From positions 10,587-74,586 of the forward strand of contig NZ_JAESVF010000011.1 of NCBI RefSeq assembly GCF_038433465.1: DNA of 64,000 nt, read 5' to 3'. This document shows, piece by piece, positions 26,741 through 35,803 of this stretch. The first letter of the stretch is position 1, and every line of letters starts with the position of its first letter. This DNA comes from Galbibacter sp038433465 (lineage in GTDB: Bacteria; Bacteroidota; Bacteroidia; Flavobacteriales; Flavobacteriaceae). The translations under genes were made by a program, and so were the position numbers. The notes beneath the pieces are model-generated. The model ran no database searches. It was given only the letters and a program-made list of their open reading frames with translations, and had not been told where the DNA came from.

Positions 26741-27811
26741 CTATTTCTTTATAAAACTCACGCCACCGTAGTCGGAAGTGATAGAAATTCTGTTTTTACC
26801 TTTATTTCCGTAGTGACCTTCGTAATATTTTTCGGTAGATTTTTCTCTCTTGATGGTGTATTCAAAATCGGTGTCGCCACTCATACTTGCGTAATCGAGT
26901 TCCATTTTAAAATCGAAATGATACGCGCTGTTGTATCCAATTTTGATGCCTGTATAATCACTATCGATGGATACATTTCCAGCATCAGATGCTAACTCGT
27001 CAATACGGATGGAACCATAATCTGCATCAATTGAAACATTCCCGTGAATGGTACCTAGGCGAGTTGTTAGGTAATCGCCACTTCCTTGAACGTTATTTGC
27101 ATTATTGACTTTAAAACTTCCGTAGTCGCAAGTGTATTCAACGTTTTTAGCAGTGTTTATTTCGGAGTTGGTATAATCAGCAGTGACAAAAATATTTCCT
27201 ACTTTTTCAATTTCAAAAGAAGAATAATCAGCATTAATTTTACCACTTTTCATGTACTCGATAGTCGATTTTGAAGTGTAATCAAAGTCTAAAATATTGT
27301 TGTCGGCATTCAATCTTCCGAGTTCTAAACGTCCGTAGTCACAACTAATATTTGCAACGCCGTTAATTTCGTCTAGATAAATTCCGCCATAATCGTTATC
27401 CAAGTCGAGTGTGTTACCAATTGGGACTTTAACCGTATAGTTTATCTCCATACTCACATTGTTGTTACTCCATCCCCAACCGCTTTTCGAAAAAATAGTT
27501 TTGGCACTAACCATGGCGCTTGAGTTCTGAAATTCAACATTAATTTCGTCAAGCTTTTTTTGTGCTTTTTCTTCGCTATTACTGTTGGTTCGAATGTGTA
27601 CTTCGATAACTGTTTTGTTTTCGTTCCAAGAGGTGATGTGGAAATTTCCGTAGCTATTATTTAGTTTTAGCAGTGCATTTGCCGAAACATTAAACTCTTT
27701 CTTTATTTTTTTCTCTTTGGTGTATTTTCCATTCCATCCTGGCCCCGAAGCCAAGCTTATCATCGGAATTAAAAACAACAACAGTGTAAGTCTATATAAT
27801 TTGATGTTCAT
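26741..27811 (-). CDS. DUF4097-like secreted beta-helix protein
   Basis: A 356-residue protein with a signal peptide (about 1-22, FLIPMISLASGPG). From about residue 50 it consists of repeats of roughly 20 residues with D-Y-G, D-Y-T or D-Y-S at the turns (NDYGGIYLDEI, CDYGRLELG, FDYTSKSTIEY, ADYSSFEIEKV and others), the pattern of a beta-solenoid. It overlaps the anti-sigma gene by 20 bases and is the third gene of the sigma operon, which suggests that it belongs to that envelope response. Function unknown. Confidence 0.75.
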   Translation of the reverse strand: MNIKLYRLTLLLFLIPMISLASGPGWNGKYTKEKKIKKEFNVSANALLKLNNSYGNFHITSWNENKTVIEVHIRTNSNSEEKAQKKLDEINVEFQNSSAMVSAKTIFSKSGWGWSNNNVSMEINYTVKVPIGNTLDLDNDYGGIYLDEINGVANISCDYGRLELGRLNADNNILDFDYTSKSTIEYMKSGKINADYSSFEIEKVGNIFVTADYTNSEINTAKNVEYTCDYGSFKVNNANNVQGSGDYLTTRLGTIHGNVSIDADYGSIRIDELASDAGNVSIDSDYTGIKIGYNSAYHFDFKMELDYASMSGDTDFEYTIKREKSTEKYYEGHYGNKGKNRISITSDYGGVSFIKK

Positions 27812-28352
27812 TTTGTATATTTTTGAGTTGCTTTATTTCTTCAATTTGTTCGAGCACATCTTGTAATAAATTGATGCGCGTTTGGTAATTAATAATCATG
27901 GCATGCAATATTTGTTTGCTATTGCCTTCGTTTGCTAAATCTTCTTCTAATTTTTTATGGTCTTTTTCTAATTTTTTTATTTGTAGCATAGCATCAGCAA
28001 TAATCTCTTTGGTTTCTGGCGTTGCTTCTGCTTCAATCTTTTCAATTTCTTCATTTATAAGCGTTGCAAAATAGTATTCGGTTTTTTCAATTTCGGTAGG
28101 TTCTTGTGCAATTTGCTGAGTGTTTTCAGTTTTAAAAACAGAAATCCCAACGCCTAGTAAAACCACCACTGCGGAAGCTACCGATAGCCATTTCCACGGA
28201 AAAGGTTTAGACTTCTTCGCGATAGAAACTACCTTGTCTTTGGTTTGTAATTTTTCTAAAAAACGAGCTTGATGCCCTTCGGAAGGTTGTTCAACATCCC
28301 AAGTGTCTTTTAAATTTTCAAACAAGTTGTCTATGTGCTCATTCTGCTTCAT
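27792..28352 (-). CDS. Probable membrane-anchored anti-sigma factor
   Basis: A 186-residue protein with an N-terminal cytosolic part, one membrane segment (about 54-73, KWLSVASAVVVLLGVGISVF) and a charged, probably coiled-coil periplasmic part (about 110-180). It overlaps the ECF sigma gene upstream by 14 bases and the DUF4097-like gene by 20 bases. It has no zinc-finger motif. The anti-sigma role is inferred from the layout and gene order, not from a clear domain match. Confidence 0.7.
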   Translation of the reverse strand: MKQNEHIDNLFENLKDTWDVEQPSEGHQARFLEKLQTKDKVVSIAKKSKPFPWKWLSVASAVVVLLGVGISVFKTENTQQIAQEPTEIEKTEYYFATLINEEIEKIEAEATPETKEIIADAMLQIKKLEKDHKKLEEDLANEGNSKQILHAMIINYQTRINLLQDVLEQIEEIKQLKNIQNEHQII

Positions 28353-28911
28353 ACATTTCGGCTTGTAATTTTTTTCTTAAACTTTCTTTAGCTCTAGAAA
28401 TGGTTGTTCTGCAATTGGCATAACTCAATTGCATAATACTTCCAACTTCTTCATAATCGTATCCTTCAATTAAATGAAGGGTTAAAGCAATTCTGTAATT
28501 ATCTTTTAGCGTATTCATGGTTTGCAACACTTTTTGAGCCTTCATATTGGTCCACTCACAATTCGCCTCTGTATCATTTTCATTATTGTCTTCAACCCTA
28601 TACAGTACATCATCGAGTGCAACATTGTTTGTTTTTTGTTGTTTTCTGTAATGATGAATGCTGTTGTTAATTACAATACGTTTTAACCAAGCACCAAAAC
28701 TTACTTCGCCTTTAAACGTATGCAGTTTTGTAAACGCGTTTAAAAAAGACTCTTGCATAATGTCTTCGGCTTCGTAACTGTCTTTTACAATTCTAAATGC
28801 AGTGTTGTACATGGCTTTAAAATACCTGTTGTACAAGGTGAGTTGCGCATTTTGGTCGCCTTGACTGCATAAAGCAAGTAATTGGTTAATATGTATTTCT
28901 TGTTGGCTCAA
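28339..28911 (-). CDS. ECF-type RNA polymerase sigma factor
   Basis: A 190-residue sigma-70 family protein of the ECF group. Region 2 is at about 25-95 (YNTAFRIVKDSYEAEDIMQESFLNAFTKL, FGAWLKRIVINNSIHHYRK) and region 4 at about 125-180 (LKDNYRIALTLHLIEGYDYEEVGSIMQLSYANCRTTISRAKESLRKKL). No ATG fits; the start is TTG at 28911. It heads the sigma / anti-sigma / DUF4097-like operon. Confidence 0.92.
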   Translation of the reverse strand: MSQQEIHINQLLALCSQGDQNAQLTLYNRYFKAMYNTAFRIVKDSYEAEDIMQESFLNAFTKLHTFKGEVSFGAWLKRIVINNSIHHYRKQQKTNNVALDDVLYRVEDNNENDTEANCEWTNMKAQKVLQTMNTLKDNYRIALTLHLIEGYDYEEVGSIMQLSYANCRTTISRAKESLRKKLQAEMYEAE

Positions 28912-29083
28912 AAAGTTTTTATTCCCTCCTCGAGGAGTTTACATTATAAAGATACCATTCCTTGGAGATTGTTACAGTTACAAGAAAATATTTTTTAAAA
29001 TGAAGTGTTTTTTTGTTGAAGTTTAATAGTTTTAGTGTAGTTGAATAATTGTTAAATTACTGATTTTTAATTTATTGAAATTT

Positions 29084-29260
29084 CATTTTTGTCTTGACAC
29101 AAAAACGAAACAAAAAAGTCAAGACTGATTAAAAAAACATAAGAAAATCTACGGAACAATCCTCCACAGATAAAATGAACTCGCTTTGCTCAAACAGCAT
29201 TTTATCTTTTCTCCTACGCCGCTTCCTTGATTTTCAATATTTTTTAAATAGGTCGCTTTA
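29084..29260 (+). repeat. 177-bp dispersed repeat, copy A
   Basis: About nine in ten bases match the reverse complement of 39781-39957. The outer end forms a perfect 8-bp stem (GTCTTGAC ... GTCAAGAC, 29091-29125), and the middle a second hairpin (AGATAAAA ... TTTTATCT) with CTCGCTTTGCTC in its loop. It ends with TTTTCAATATTTTTTAAATA-type sequence and AGGTCG. No coding capacity is seen. Confidence 0.85.
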
Positions 29261-29359
29261 GTTATTAATCGTAATCCATAATTTTAATTTATTCTGAAAA
29301 TCAATTGTTTATATGTTTTATTTTTTACTGAAGGAACTTCGTTTTTTTATATAAAATGA

Positions 29360-29398
29360 AAAATCCTGATTGAAGTTGAAGCTTTCAATCAGGATTTT
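29360..29398 (-). terminator. Terminator after ugd
   Basis: AAAATCCTGATTGAA (29360-29374) pairs perfectly with TTCAATCAGGATTTT (29384-29398), a 15-bp stem. On the minus strand it follows the ugd stop by about 50 bases and ends in T residues. Confidence 0.85.
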
Positions 29399-29449
29399 AA
29401 ATTGATATTTATATGTTATTCGGAAGGAAATTCTTCCGTATTGAATAAC

Positions 29450-30853
29450 TTATTTATTGGTTTCTCCAATTCGGTAATATTTAAACCCGATGTTGTTTAA
29501 GGTTTCCTTGTCTAAAAGTCTTCTTCCGTCGAAAATAAAAGCTGGTTTTAGCATATTTTCAAAAATGATTTCCCAATTGTATGTTTTAAACTCATCCCAT
29601 TCGGTAAGTACAGCAATGGCATGTGCGTCTTTAGAGGCTTCAATAGGGTCGTTAACAACTGTTACGAGCTTTCTGTTTTCAGCTTCCGAACGTGTGTTGA
29701 GGTAATCCAAATCGGCATAAACTCTTTCAGCAGAAACTTTTGGGTCGTAAATTACAATTTCGGCTTGTTCTTCTAGCAAAGCATCGGCAACATAAATGGC
29801 GGCCGACTCTCGAGTGTCGTTCGTGTCTTTTTTAAATGCCCATCCGTAGAAAACTATTTTTTTACCAGAAACCGTGTTGTATAACGTACTGATGATGTTA
29901 TTGGCAAAACGCATTTTTTGGTAATCGTTCATGATAATTACCTGTTCCCAATAATTGGCAACTTCGTGTAAGCCATAACTTTTGGCAATGTACACAAGGT
30001 TTAGAATATCTTTTTGGAAACAAGAGCCTCCAAATCCAACCGATGCGTTTAAGAATTTAGCGCCAATACGACTGTCCAACCCTATAGCTTTTGAAACTTC
30101 TTGAACGTTGGCATCTGTTTTTTCGCAAAGTGCAGAAATCGAGTTGATAGACGAAATACGTTGCGCTAAGAAAGCGTTTGCTACTAGTTTTGAAAGTTCC
30201 GACGACCAGATGTTGGTTTTTAAAATATTTTCCTTCGGAAGCCAATGTTCGTAAATAGCGCTTAATGCATCTTTGGCAGTTTCGCCTTCCGGTGTTTCGG
30301 CACCTCCAATTAAAACTCTGTCGGCGTATAACAAGTCGTTAATGGCAGTTCCTTCAGCTAAAAATTCAGGATTAGAAAGAATTTCAAAATTAACGTCGTT
30401 CCCCGTATTGTCTAATATATTTTTAATGGCCTGCGCCGTTCTTACAGGTAAAGTTGACTTTTCAACAACAATTTTATCGGTTTTGGCAACTTTAGCAATA
30501 TTGCGTGCACAAAGCTCGATAAACTTTAAATCGGCTGCTTGTCCTTTTCCTTTTCCGTAGGTTTTGGTAGGCGTATTTACCGAGATAAATATCATTTCGG
30601 CTTCATCAATAGCTTTGTCAACTTCCGTAGAAAAGAATAAATTTTTATTTCGTGTTTGTGCTACTATTTCTTTGAGTCCAGGTTCGTAAACAGGTAAATT
30701 ATCGAGATTTTCGTCGTTCCAAGCTTTAATTCTTTCAGCATTAATATCGACAACTGTAACTTGAATTTCTGGACATTTGTACGCAATAACCGACATTGTT
30801 GGTCCGCCAACATAGCCAGCACCGATACAACAAATTTTATTTATTTTCTTCAC
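29450..30853 (-). CDS. ugd: UDP-glucose 6-dehydrogenase, eukaryote-like type
   Basis: A 467-residue enzyme that oxidises UDP-glucose to UDP-glucuronate, precursor of surface polysaccharides. The NAD site is ICCIGAGYVGGPTMSVIA at the N-terminus; the catalytic Cys278 is in GFGGSCFQKDILNLVYIA; the C-terminal domain has FYGWAFKKDTNDTRES. The length and wording of these segments are closer to animal UGDH than to the roughly 390-440-residue enzymes of most bacteria. The start codon is GTG at 30853. It stands alone; no polysaccharide gene is next to it. Confidence 0.94.
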   Translation of the reverse strand: MKKINKICCIGAGYVGGPTMSVIAYKCPEIQVTVVDINAERIKAWNDENLDNLPVYEPGLKEIVAQTRNKNLFFSTEVDKAIDEAEMIFISVNTPTKTYGKGKGQAADLKFIELCARNIAKVAKTDKIVVEKSTLPVRTAQAIKNILDNTGNDVNFEILSNPEFLAEGTAINDLLYADRVLIGGAETPEGETAKDALSAIYEHWLPKENILKTNIWSSELSKLVANAFLAQRISSINSISALCEKTDANVQEVSKAIGLDSRIGAKFLNASVGFGGSCFQKDILNLVYIAKSYGLHEVANYWEQVIIMNDYQKMRFANNIISTLYNTVSGKKIVFYGWAFKKDTNDTRESAAIYVADALLEEQAEIVIYDPKVSAERVYADLDYLNTRSEAENRKLVTVVNDPIEASKDAHAIAVLTEWDEFKTYNWEIIFENMLKPAFIFDGRRLLDKETLNNIGFKYYRIGETNK

Positions 30854-31155
30854 AAATATGGTTTTGAAAGTAAATTTAATAGAAAAATAAGGAGTTGTGG
30901 AGGTAAGTCCTACACAATTCTGTTATGCAAATATATAAGCTTCTCGCAAACTCTTTTCATATAAATAGGTTAAAATGTTGTAAGCGGCGGAGAACAGCTA
31001 TTTGTTTTAGGTTACTTCAATTCTTCCAAAACATTAATTCATTGTAAACACTTTTATGCAATTTAAACAAAAGGTTAAATGCAATTGTTTTGAGTTTTTT
31101 TGACTACGTGTAGTATTCGTTTTTGGGTATTTAAGATTGAAAGCACTCATTAAGC
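30854..31155. other. Divergent spacer between ugd and fecR
   Basis: 302 bases. A minus-strand TATATTTG at 30928-30935 is a possible -7 box for ugd. No clear box for fecR and no repeat or hairpin was seen. Confidence 0.4.
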
Positions 31156-32100
31156 ATGAAAGAAAACGAATTTAAAGAGCTATTAAAAAAATACGAAAAA
31201 GGACAGACTACTGCTGAAGAAAATGCCTTGCTCGAAAAGTTTGAAACGCATTTTTTAAATAAGCATAGCGCAACAACTTTTATTTCTGAATTACATAAAA
31301 AGCAAGTTGAAGATAACATATATAAAACAGTAAAGCGCAACCTAGGCAGTTCTACCACCAATTGGTACAAAATAGTAGCTTCATTAATAGTTTTAGTAGG
31401 GGTTGGGGTTTCCGCTTGGTTTGCAATAAACCCTATTGAAAATGTACAATACAATACCATTACAACTGCCGAAAACGAACTTAAAACGATTGTTTTAAAT
31501 GACAGTAGTGTTATTACGTTAAACGAAAATAGTCGGTTAAAATTCCCAACTAAGTTTGCTGAAAATCAAAGAGAAGTTTCTTTAGATGGGGAAGCGTATT
31601 TTAAAATTTCAAAAGACAAAAACCGTCCATTTATTGTAACAGCAAATGAGGTAAGAACAAAAGTTTTAGGAACCGAGTTTAATATAAAAATGCAAACGGA
31701 AGCTGTTTCGGTAGCTTTAGTGGAAGGTTCGGTGGATGTTTGCGGACTAGCAACTTCAAAGATTTTAAAACCGAACGAGAAAATCAACTTTAATTTAAAA
31801 GAAAAAAAGGTAAATACCGAAACTTTTAAAGTGAAAGAGGAATTGCTATGGATGAAAAACAAATTTGTGTTTAGCAATACTTCGATGTTGGAAGTAAAAC
31901 AGCTTTTAGAGCAAAAATTTGGTGTAACTATACAATTTGAAAATCCTGAAATAAATACAATTAAAGTTAGCGGAACATTTACCAACCAAAGTGTTTCTGC
32001 AATATTGGTTTCAATCACCAAAGCAACCGATTTGAGTTTTAAAAAACTTTCTGAAAATCAAATACTAATCTATAAACCTAAGAAAATACACAATCCATGA
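31156..32100 (+). CDS. FecR-family anti-sigma factor
   Basis: A 314-residue protein: cytosolic N-terminus (1-72), one membrane segment (73-91, IVASLIVLVGVGVSAWFAI), a periplasmic FecR domain (about 105-210, with LKTIVLNDSSVITLNENSRLKFP, VSLDGEAYFKISKDKNRPFIV) and a C-terminal DUF4974-type region (about 235-310, FVFSNTSMLEVKQLLEQKFGVTIQFEN). It should hold an ECF sigma factor and release it on a signal from the following SusC, which has the required STN domain. No sigma gene precedes it; the likely partner is at 39144, after the phosphoesterase. Confidence 0.92.
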   Translation: MKENEFKELLKKYEKGQTTAEENALLEKFETHFLNKHSATTFISELHKKQVEDNIYKTVKRNLGSSTTNWYKIVASLIVLVGVGVSAWFAINPIENVQYNTITTAENELKTIVLNDSSVITLNENSRLKFPTKFAENQREVSLDGEAYFKISKDKNRPFIVTANEVRTKVLGTEFNIKMQTEAVSVALVEGSVDVCGLATSKILKPNEKINFNLKEKKVNTETFKVKEELLWMKNKFVFSNTSMLEVKQLLEQKFGVTIQFENPEINTIKVSGTFTNQSVSAILVSITKATDLSFKKLSENQILIYKPKKIHNP

Positions 32101-32230
32101 AAACATGATTCAAAAAAAAAAAAGGAAGTGCGCCAACACTCCCTCTAACCGTTAAATCAATACTAATCTAAAATGTATCAGTCAAACACAAATCAAATTC
32201 TATTGTAATTGATAAAACCGCAATAAAAAT

Positions 32231-35200
32231 ATGAAAAAAAACCTAAGTAAATGTCATAAATTAATTATGCGTATTTCTACTTATTACATCATAATATTCT
32301 TAGGATTGCATAGTTTGTTTGCCACAGAAATGAACGGGCAGGCATTAAGAAGTTCTAACATTTTGTTAGAAAAGAACAGTTATAAACTCGACGAGTTATT
32401 TAAAATAATTGAAGCAGAAACTACTTATAATTTTGTTATTTCTGAAGACCGATTAAACACTGAAACTACAGTAAATACAATAGCTGGAGAAGTTAATTTA
32501 TTGTATTTGTTAGAAACAATTTCTAAAGAAAAGCAATTGCGCTTTTATCGTGTAAACGAATTGATAAGCGTGTCAAAAATTAAAAATTATCCAGTTAGAG
32601 AGAAAGTTCAGGTCATAGAGCAAATGTCAATTTCTGGTACCGTGGTAGACCAAGAAGGGGTGCCATTACCAGGTGCTACGGTTCAAATAAACAACCAAGC
32701 TATTGGTGTTGTAACCGATTTTAATGGCGCTTTTACCGTTTCAGCTAAAAAAGGCGATGAAATAAAAATTACTTACGTTGGTTTTTTGCCAAATACTTTT
32801 ACTGTAGGCGACCAAACACATTACGAAGTTAAACTATCGCAAGATGTTTCTGAACTAGACGAAGTGGTTGTAACCGCTCTAGGAATTAAACGGGAAGAAA
32901 AAATGTTAGGTTTCTCTCAGGAAACTGTAGAGTCTGAGAAGTTAGACCAAGCTATGCCGACAAACTGGTCGTCTGGATTAAAAGGAAAAGTTGCAGGATT
33001 AAATATTGTTTCTGCAGGGTCTGGACCTATTAATTCTCAGCAAATTACGTTAAGAGGAAATAGTTCTTTCGATTTAAATGGGAATTATGCGTTGGTTGTA
33101 GTCGACGGAGTGCCTGTTAATACTGAAATGACAACATCTGGATCTAGTACTGCATATACTGGCGCAGATTCACCTATTGACTATGGTAATGCTATATCCG
33201 ACTTAAATTTGGAAGATATTGAAAGTGTTTCCGTTTTAAAAGGACCAGGAGCTGCTGCATTATACGGAAGTAGAGCTGCAAATGGAGTTTTAATGATTAC
33301 AACCAAATCTGGAAAGAGTAGTAAAGGATTAGGAGTAACTTTCGATTCTAGTACTTCATTTGATGTAATTCAACGTTGGCCAGATTACCAATATAAATAT
33401 GGACAAGGAACAGGAAAGTACTTTGATGAAGATGGAAATCCATATTATTCGTATGGGATGTCTGAGGATGGAGGAAATACAGGATCTACAAGTAGTGCTT
33501 GGGGTCCAGCGTTTAATGGACAGTATTATTACCAATACGATCCTACTTTAGAAGGTCAATCTGCTGAGCGCCAACTTTGGCAATCATATAAAGATAATAG
33601 AAAAGATTTTTGGAGAACAGGAGTAACCAATATTAATAATATATCAATTCAAGGTGGGGGTGAAAATGGCTCTATGCGCGCTTCTATTGGATACACCAAA
33701 AATGAATGGATAATGCCTAATACCGGGTTTGATAGAATAACTGCTTCTATTAATTCTAAATACAAAATCTCCAAATATGTAGACTTAGGAGCTGTGATAA
33801 ATTATACAAATAGATCGAGCGATAATCTACCAAGTACCGGATATAATAACGGATCTATAGCATATTTTATGATTTTCCAAAATCCAAATGTAGATTTAGA
33901 ATGGTACCGTCCAATTTGGCAAGAAGGAAAGGAAGATATTCAACAAATACAGCCTTTTAGTTCATACATAGATAACCCATATTTAATTGCTTATGAATCT
34001 TTAAATACATTGGAGAGCAATCAAATAGTTGGAAATATTAATGCCAATATACATTTAGGGAAAAACTTAGATTTATTAGTTAGAACTTCTTTAAATACTT
34101 ACAATCAAGATAGAGAGTTGAAACGTCCATATAGTATAAATCGTTATGCAGAGGGATATTATGGAAATCAAGATGTTTTTAAACAAGAAATCAATAATGA
34201 CTTTCTATTATCATACGATAAAAATTTTTCTAAAAAGTTTGGATTTAAAATGTCGGTTGGAGGTAACAACCGTATAGAAAAACGTAGATATACATCAACA
34301 TCCGTAACAGGTTTAGTTGTTCCAGGAGTTTATAAGTTAGCAAACGGAAAAAGTAGCCCTTCAATATCTACATCCGATTATGACAAAAAAGTAAACAGTT
34401 TATACGGGTTAGCAACATTTTCATTTAACGACCAAATTTTTGTTGATGTTACGGGGCGTAACGATTGGTCGAGCACATTACCGCAAGATAATTGGTCGTT
34501 TTTTTATCCTTCGGTAAACACAAGTTTTATTTTATCAGATATATTTAATTTGAAAGGGAATACATTAGACTATCTTAAATATAGATTTTCTTATGCACAG
34601 GTAGGGAATGATACCGATCCATATCAAACAAGTAAATATTATAATAATAGCGATTTTGCTAGCTCAGCTACTGTTCCTTCAACATTATACAATCCTAATT
34701 TAAAACCAGAATTATCAACAAGTTTCGAAACAGGAATTGAAGCAAAGTTCTTTAAAAACAGATTAAGTTTAGATGCTACAATTTACCAAATTGAGACTGA
34801 AAATCAAGTAATTCAATTAGATCTAGATTACAACACAGGATATAGTTCAACGTTTGTAAATTCAGGAAGTGTTAGAAATAGAGGAATTGAGTTAACACTA
34901 GAAGGAAAAATTATAAAGAATAAGAAATTTGATTGGAGTTCGACTGTAACTTGGTCTAAAAACCAAGGAAGAGTATCCGATTTACCAGATGAGGTGGATA
35001 ATGAATTTTTAATTGATTCTGGAGGAAATGCTTATATGATTGCTAAAGTCGGTGAATCCCCAACTGCAATCTATGGATATGGTTTTGTACGTTCTCCCGA
35101 TGGAGAGATTGTATACGATGAAGGGGGATTACCAGCATATCCAGCATCAGGAGATTTTCAATACATAGGAGATGCAATGCCAGACTGGAGAGCAGGTTGG

Positions 35201-35716
35201 TACAATAAGTTTAAATTTGGAAACTTTACAGCTGGAATAACAATTGATGGTCAATATGGCGGAATCGTATATTCTCAAACACACCATAAATTGGTTCAGC
35301 AAGGAAAACTCACCTCTACATATTACGGTAGAGATACTGGTTATATAGTAGGAGAAGGGGTTGTAGATAATGGCGATGGGACTTATTCGCCAAATACAAC
35401 TGAAGTAGTTACACCAGATTGGTACAATCGTTATTATAGACGTGCCAATGTTGAATCGAACTCTTTTGATGCTTCTTATATAAAACTTCGAGAAGTTAGT
35501 ATTCAATATTCATTACCGAAAAAATGGCTGACAAGTTCAGCAATTCAAGGGGTAGATATTTCTTTATACGGAAGTAATTTATTAATGATAACCGACTTCC
35601 CAATCTACGATCCAGAAACTGCAGCTTTGAATGGGAATAGAATTATGCCAGGTGTAGAAATGGGGCAAATGCCATCTCCAGCAAACTATGGAGTTAATCT
35701 AAAAGTAAAATTATAA
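32231..35716 (+). CDS. SusC/RagA-type TonB receptor with STN signalling domain
   Basis: A 1161-residue outer-membrane importer. After a long signal peptide come an STN domain (about 45-115, YKLDELFKIIEAETTYNFVIS), a carboxypeptidase-regulatory-like domain (about 134-210, ISGTVVDQEGVPLPGATVQ), the VVVTALGIKRE junction, the plug (LVVVDGVPVNTEM, YGSRAANGVLMITTKSG) and the barrel, which ends NYGVNLKVKL. The STN domain contacts FecR across the periplasm and links substrate import to transcription. It is followed by its SusD; a moderate hairpin lies between. The phosphoesterase downstream hints at a phosphorylated substrate, which is inference. Confidence 0.95.
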   Translation: MKKNLSKCHKLIMRISTYYIIIFLGLHSLFATEMNGQALRSSNILLEKNSYKLDELFKIIEAETTYNFVISEDRLNTETTVNTIAGEVNLLYLLETISKEKQLRFYRVNELISVSKIKNYPVREKVQVIEQMSISGTVVDQEGVPLPGATVQINNQAIGVVTDFNGAFTVSAKKGDEIKITYVGFLPNTFTVGDQTHYEVKLSQDVSELDEVVVTALGIKREEKMLGFSQETVESEKLDQAMPTNWSSGLKGKVAGLNIVSAGSGPINSQQITLRGNSSFDLNGNYALVVVDGVPVNTEMTTSGSSTAYTGADSPIDYGNAISDLNLEDIESVSVLKGPGAAALYGSRAANGVLMITTKSGKSSKGLGVTFDSSTSFDVIQRWPDYQYKYGQGTGKYFDEDGNPYYSYGMSEDGGNTGSTSSAWGPAFNGQYYYQYDPTLEGQSAERQLWQSYKDNRKDFWRTGVTNINNISIQGGGENGSMRASIGYTKNEWIMPNTGFDRITASINSKYKISKYVDLGAVINYTNRSSDNLPSTGYNNGSIAYFMIFQNPNVDLEWYRPIWQEGKEDIQQIQPFSSYIDNPYLIAYESLNTLESNQIVGNINANIHLGKNLDLLVRTSLNTYNQDRELKRPYSINRYAEGYYGNQDVFKQEINNDFLLSYDKNFSKKFGFKMSVGGNNRIEKRRYTSTSVTGLVVPGVYKLANGKSSPSISTSDYDKKVNSLYGLATFSFNDQIFVDVTGRNDWSSTLPQDNWSFFYPSVNTSFILSDIFNLKGNTLDYLKYRFSYAQVGNDTDPYQTSKYYNNSDFASSATVPSTLYNPNLKPELSTSFETGIEAKFFKNRLSLDATIYQIETENQVIQLDLDYNTGYSSTFVNSGSVRNRGIELTLEGKIIKNKKFDWSSTVTWSKNQGRVSDLPDEVDNEFLIDSGGNAYMIAKVGESPTAIYGYGFVRSPDGEIVYDEGGLPAYPASGDFQYIGDAMPDWRAGWYNKFKFGNFTAGITIDGQYGGIVYSQTHHKLVQQGKLTSTYYGRDTGYIVGEGVVDNGDGTYSPNTTEVVTPDWYNRYYRRANVESNSFDASYIKLREVSIQYSLPKKWLTSSAIQGVDISLYGSNLLMITDFPIYDPETAALNGNRIMPGVEMGQMPSPANYGVNLKVKL

Positions 35717-35723
35717 TCATATG

Positions 35724-35772
35724 AAATACTCATCATTTTAATCTAATTATACAAAGTTGATGATGGGTATTT
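35724..35772 (+). terminator. Hairpin between susC and susD (possible attenuator)
   Basis: AAATACTCATCA (35724-35735) pairs with TGATGGGTATTT (35761-35772) over 12 bp with one mismatch, followed by a T tract. It could lower susD expression relative to susC or stabilise the susC message end. Confidence 0.5.
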
Positions 35773-35803
35773 TTTTATGATAATCTAAAACAAAATATAA
35801 CAG

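Larger units (their letters stand above)
28912..29449. other. Long spacer between the sigma operon and ugd
   Basis: 538 bases without a gene. The 177-bp dispersed repeat (29084-29260) fills its middle and the ugd terminator (29360-29398) its right side. The remaining AT-rich parts show nothing recognisable. Confidence 0.5.

Noticed and set aside
32204..32217. TGTAATTGATAAAA upstream of the second susC resembles the LacI-type operator.
   Set aside because: It lacks the CG centre and the palindromic right half, and it is not beside a -7 box. In AT-rich spacers such a partial match is expected by chance.
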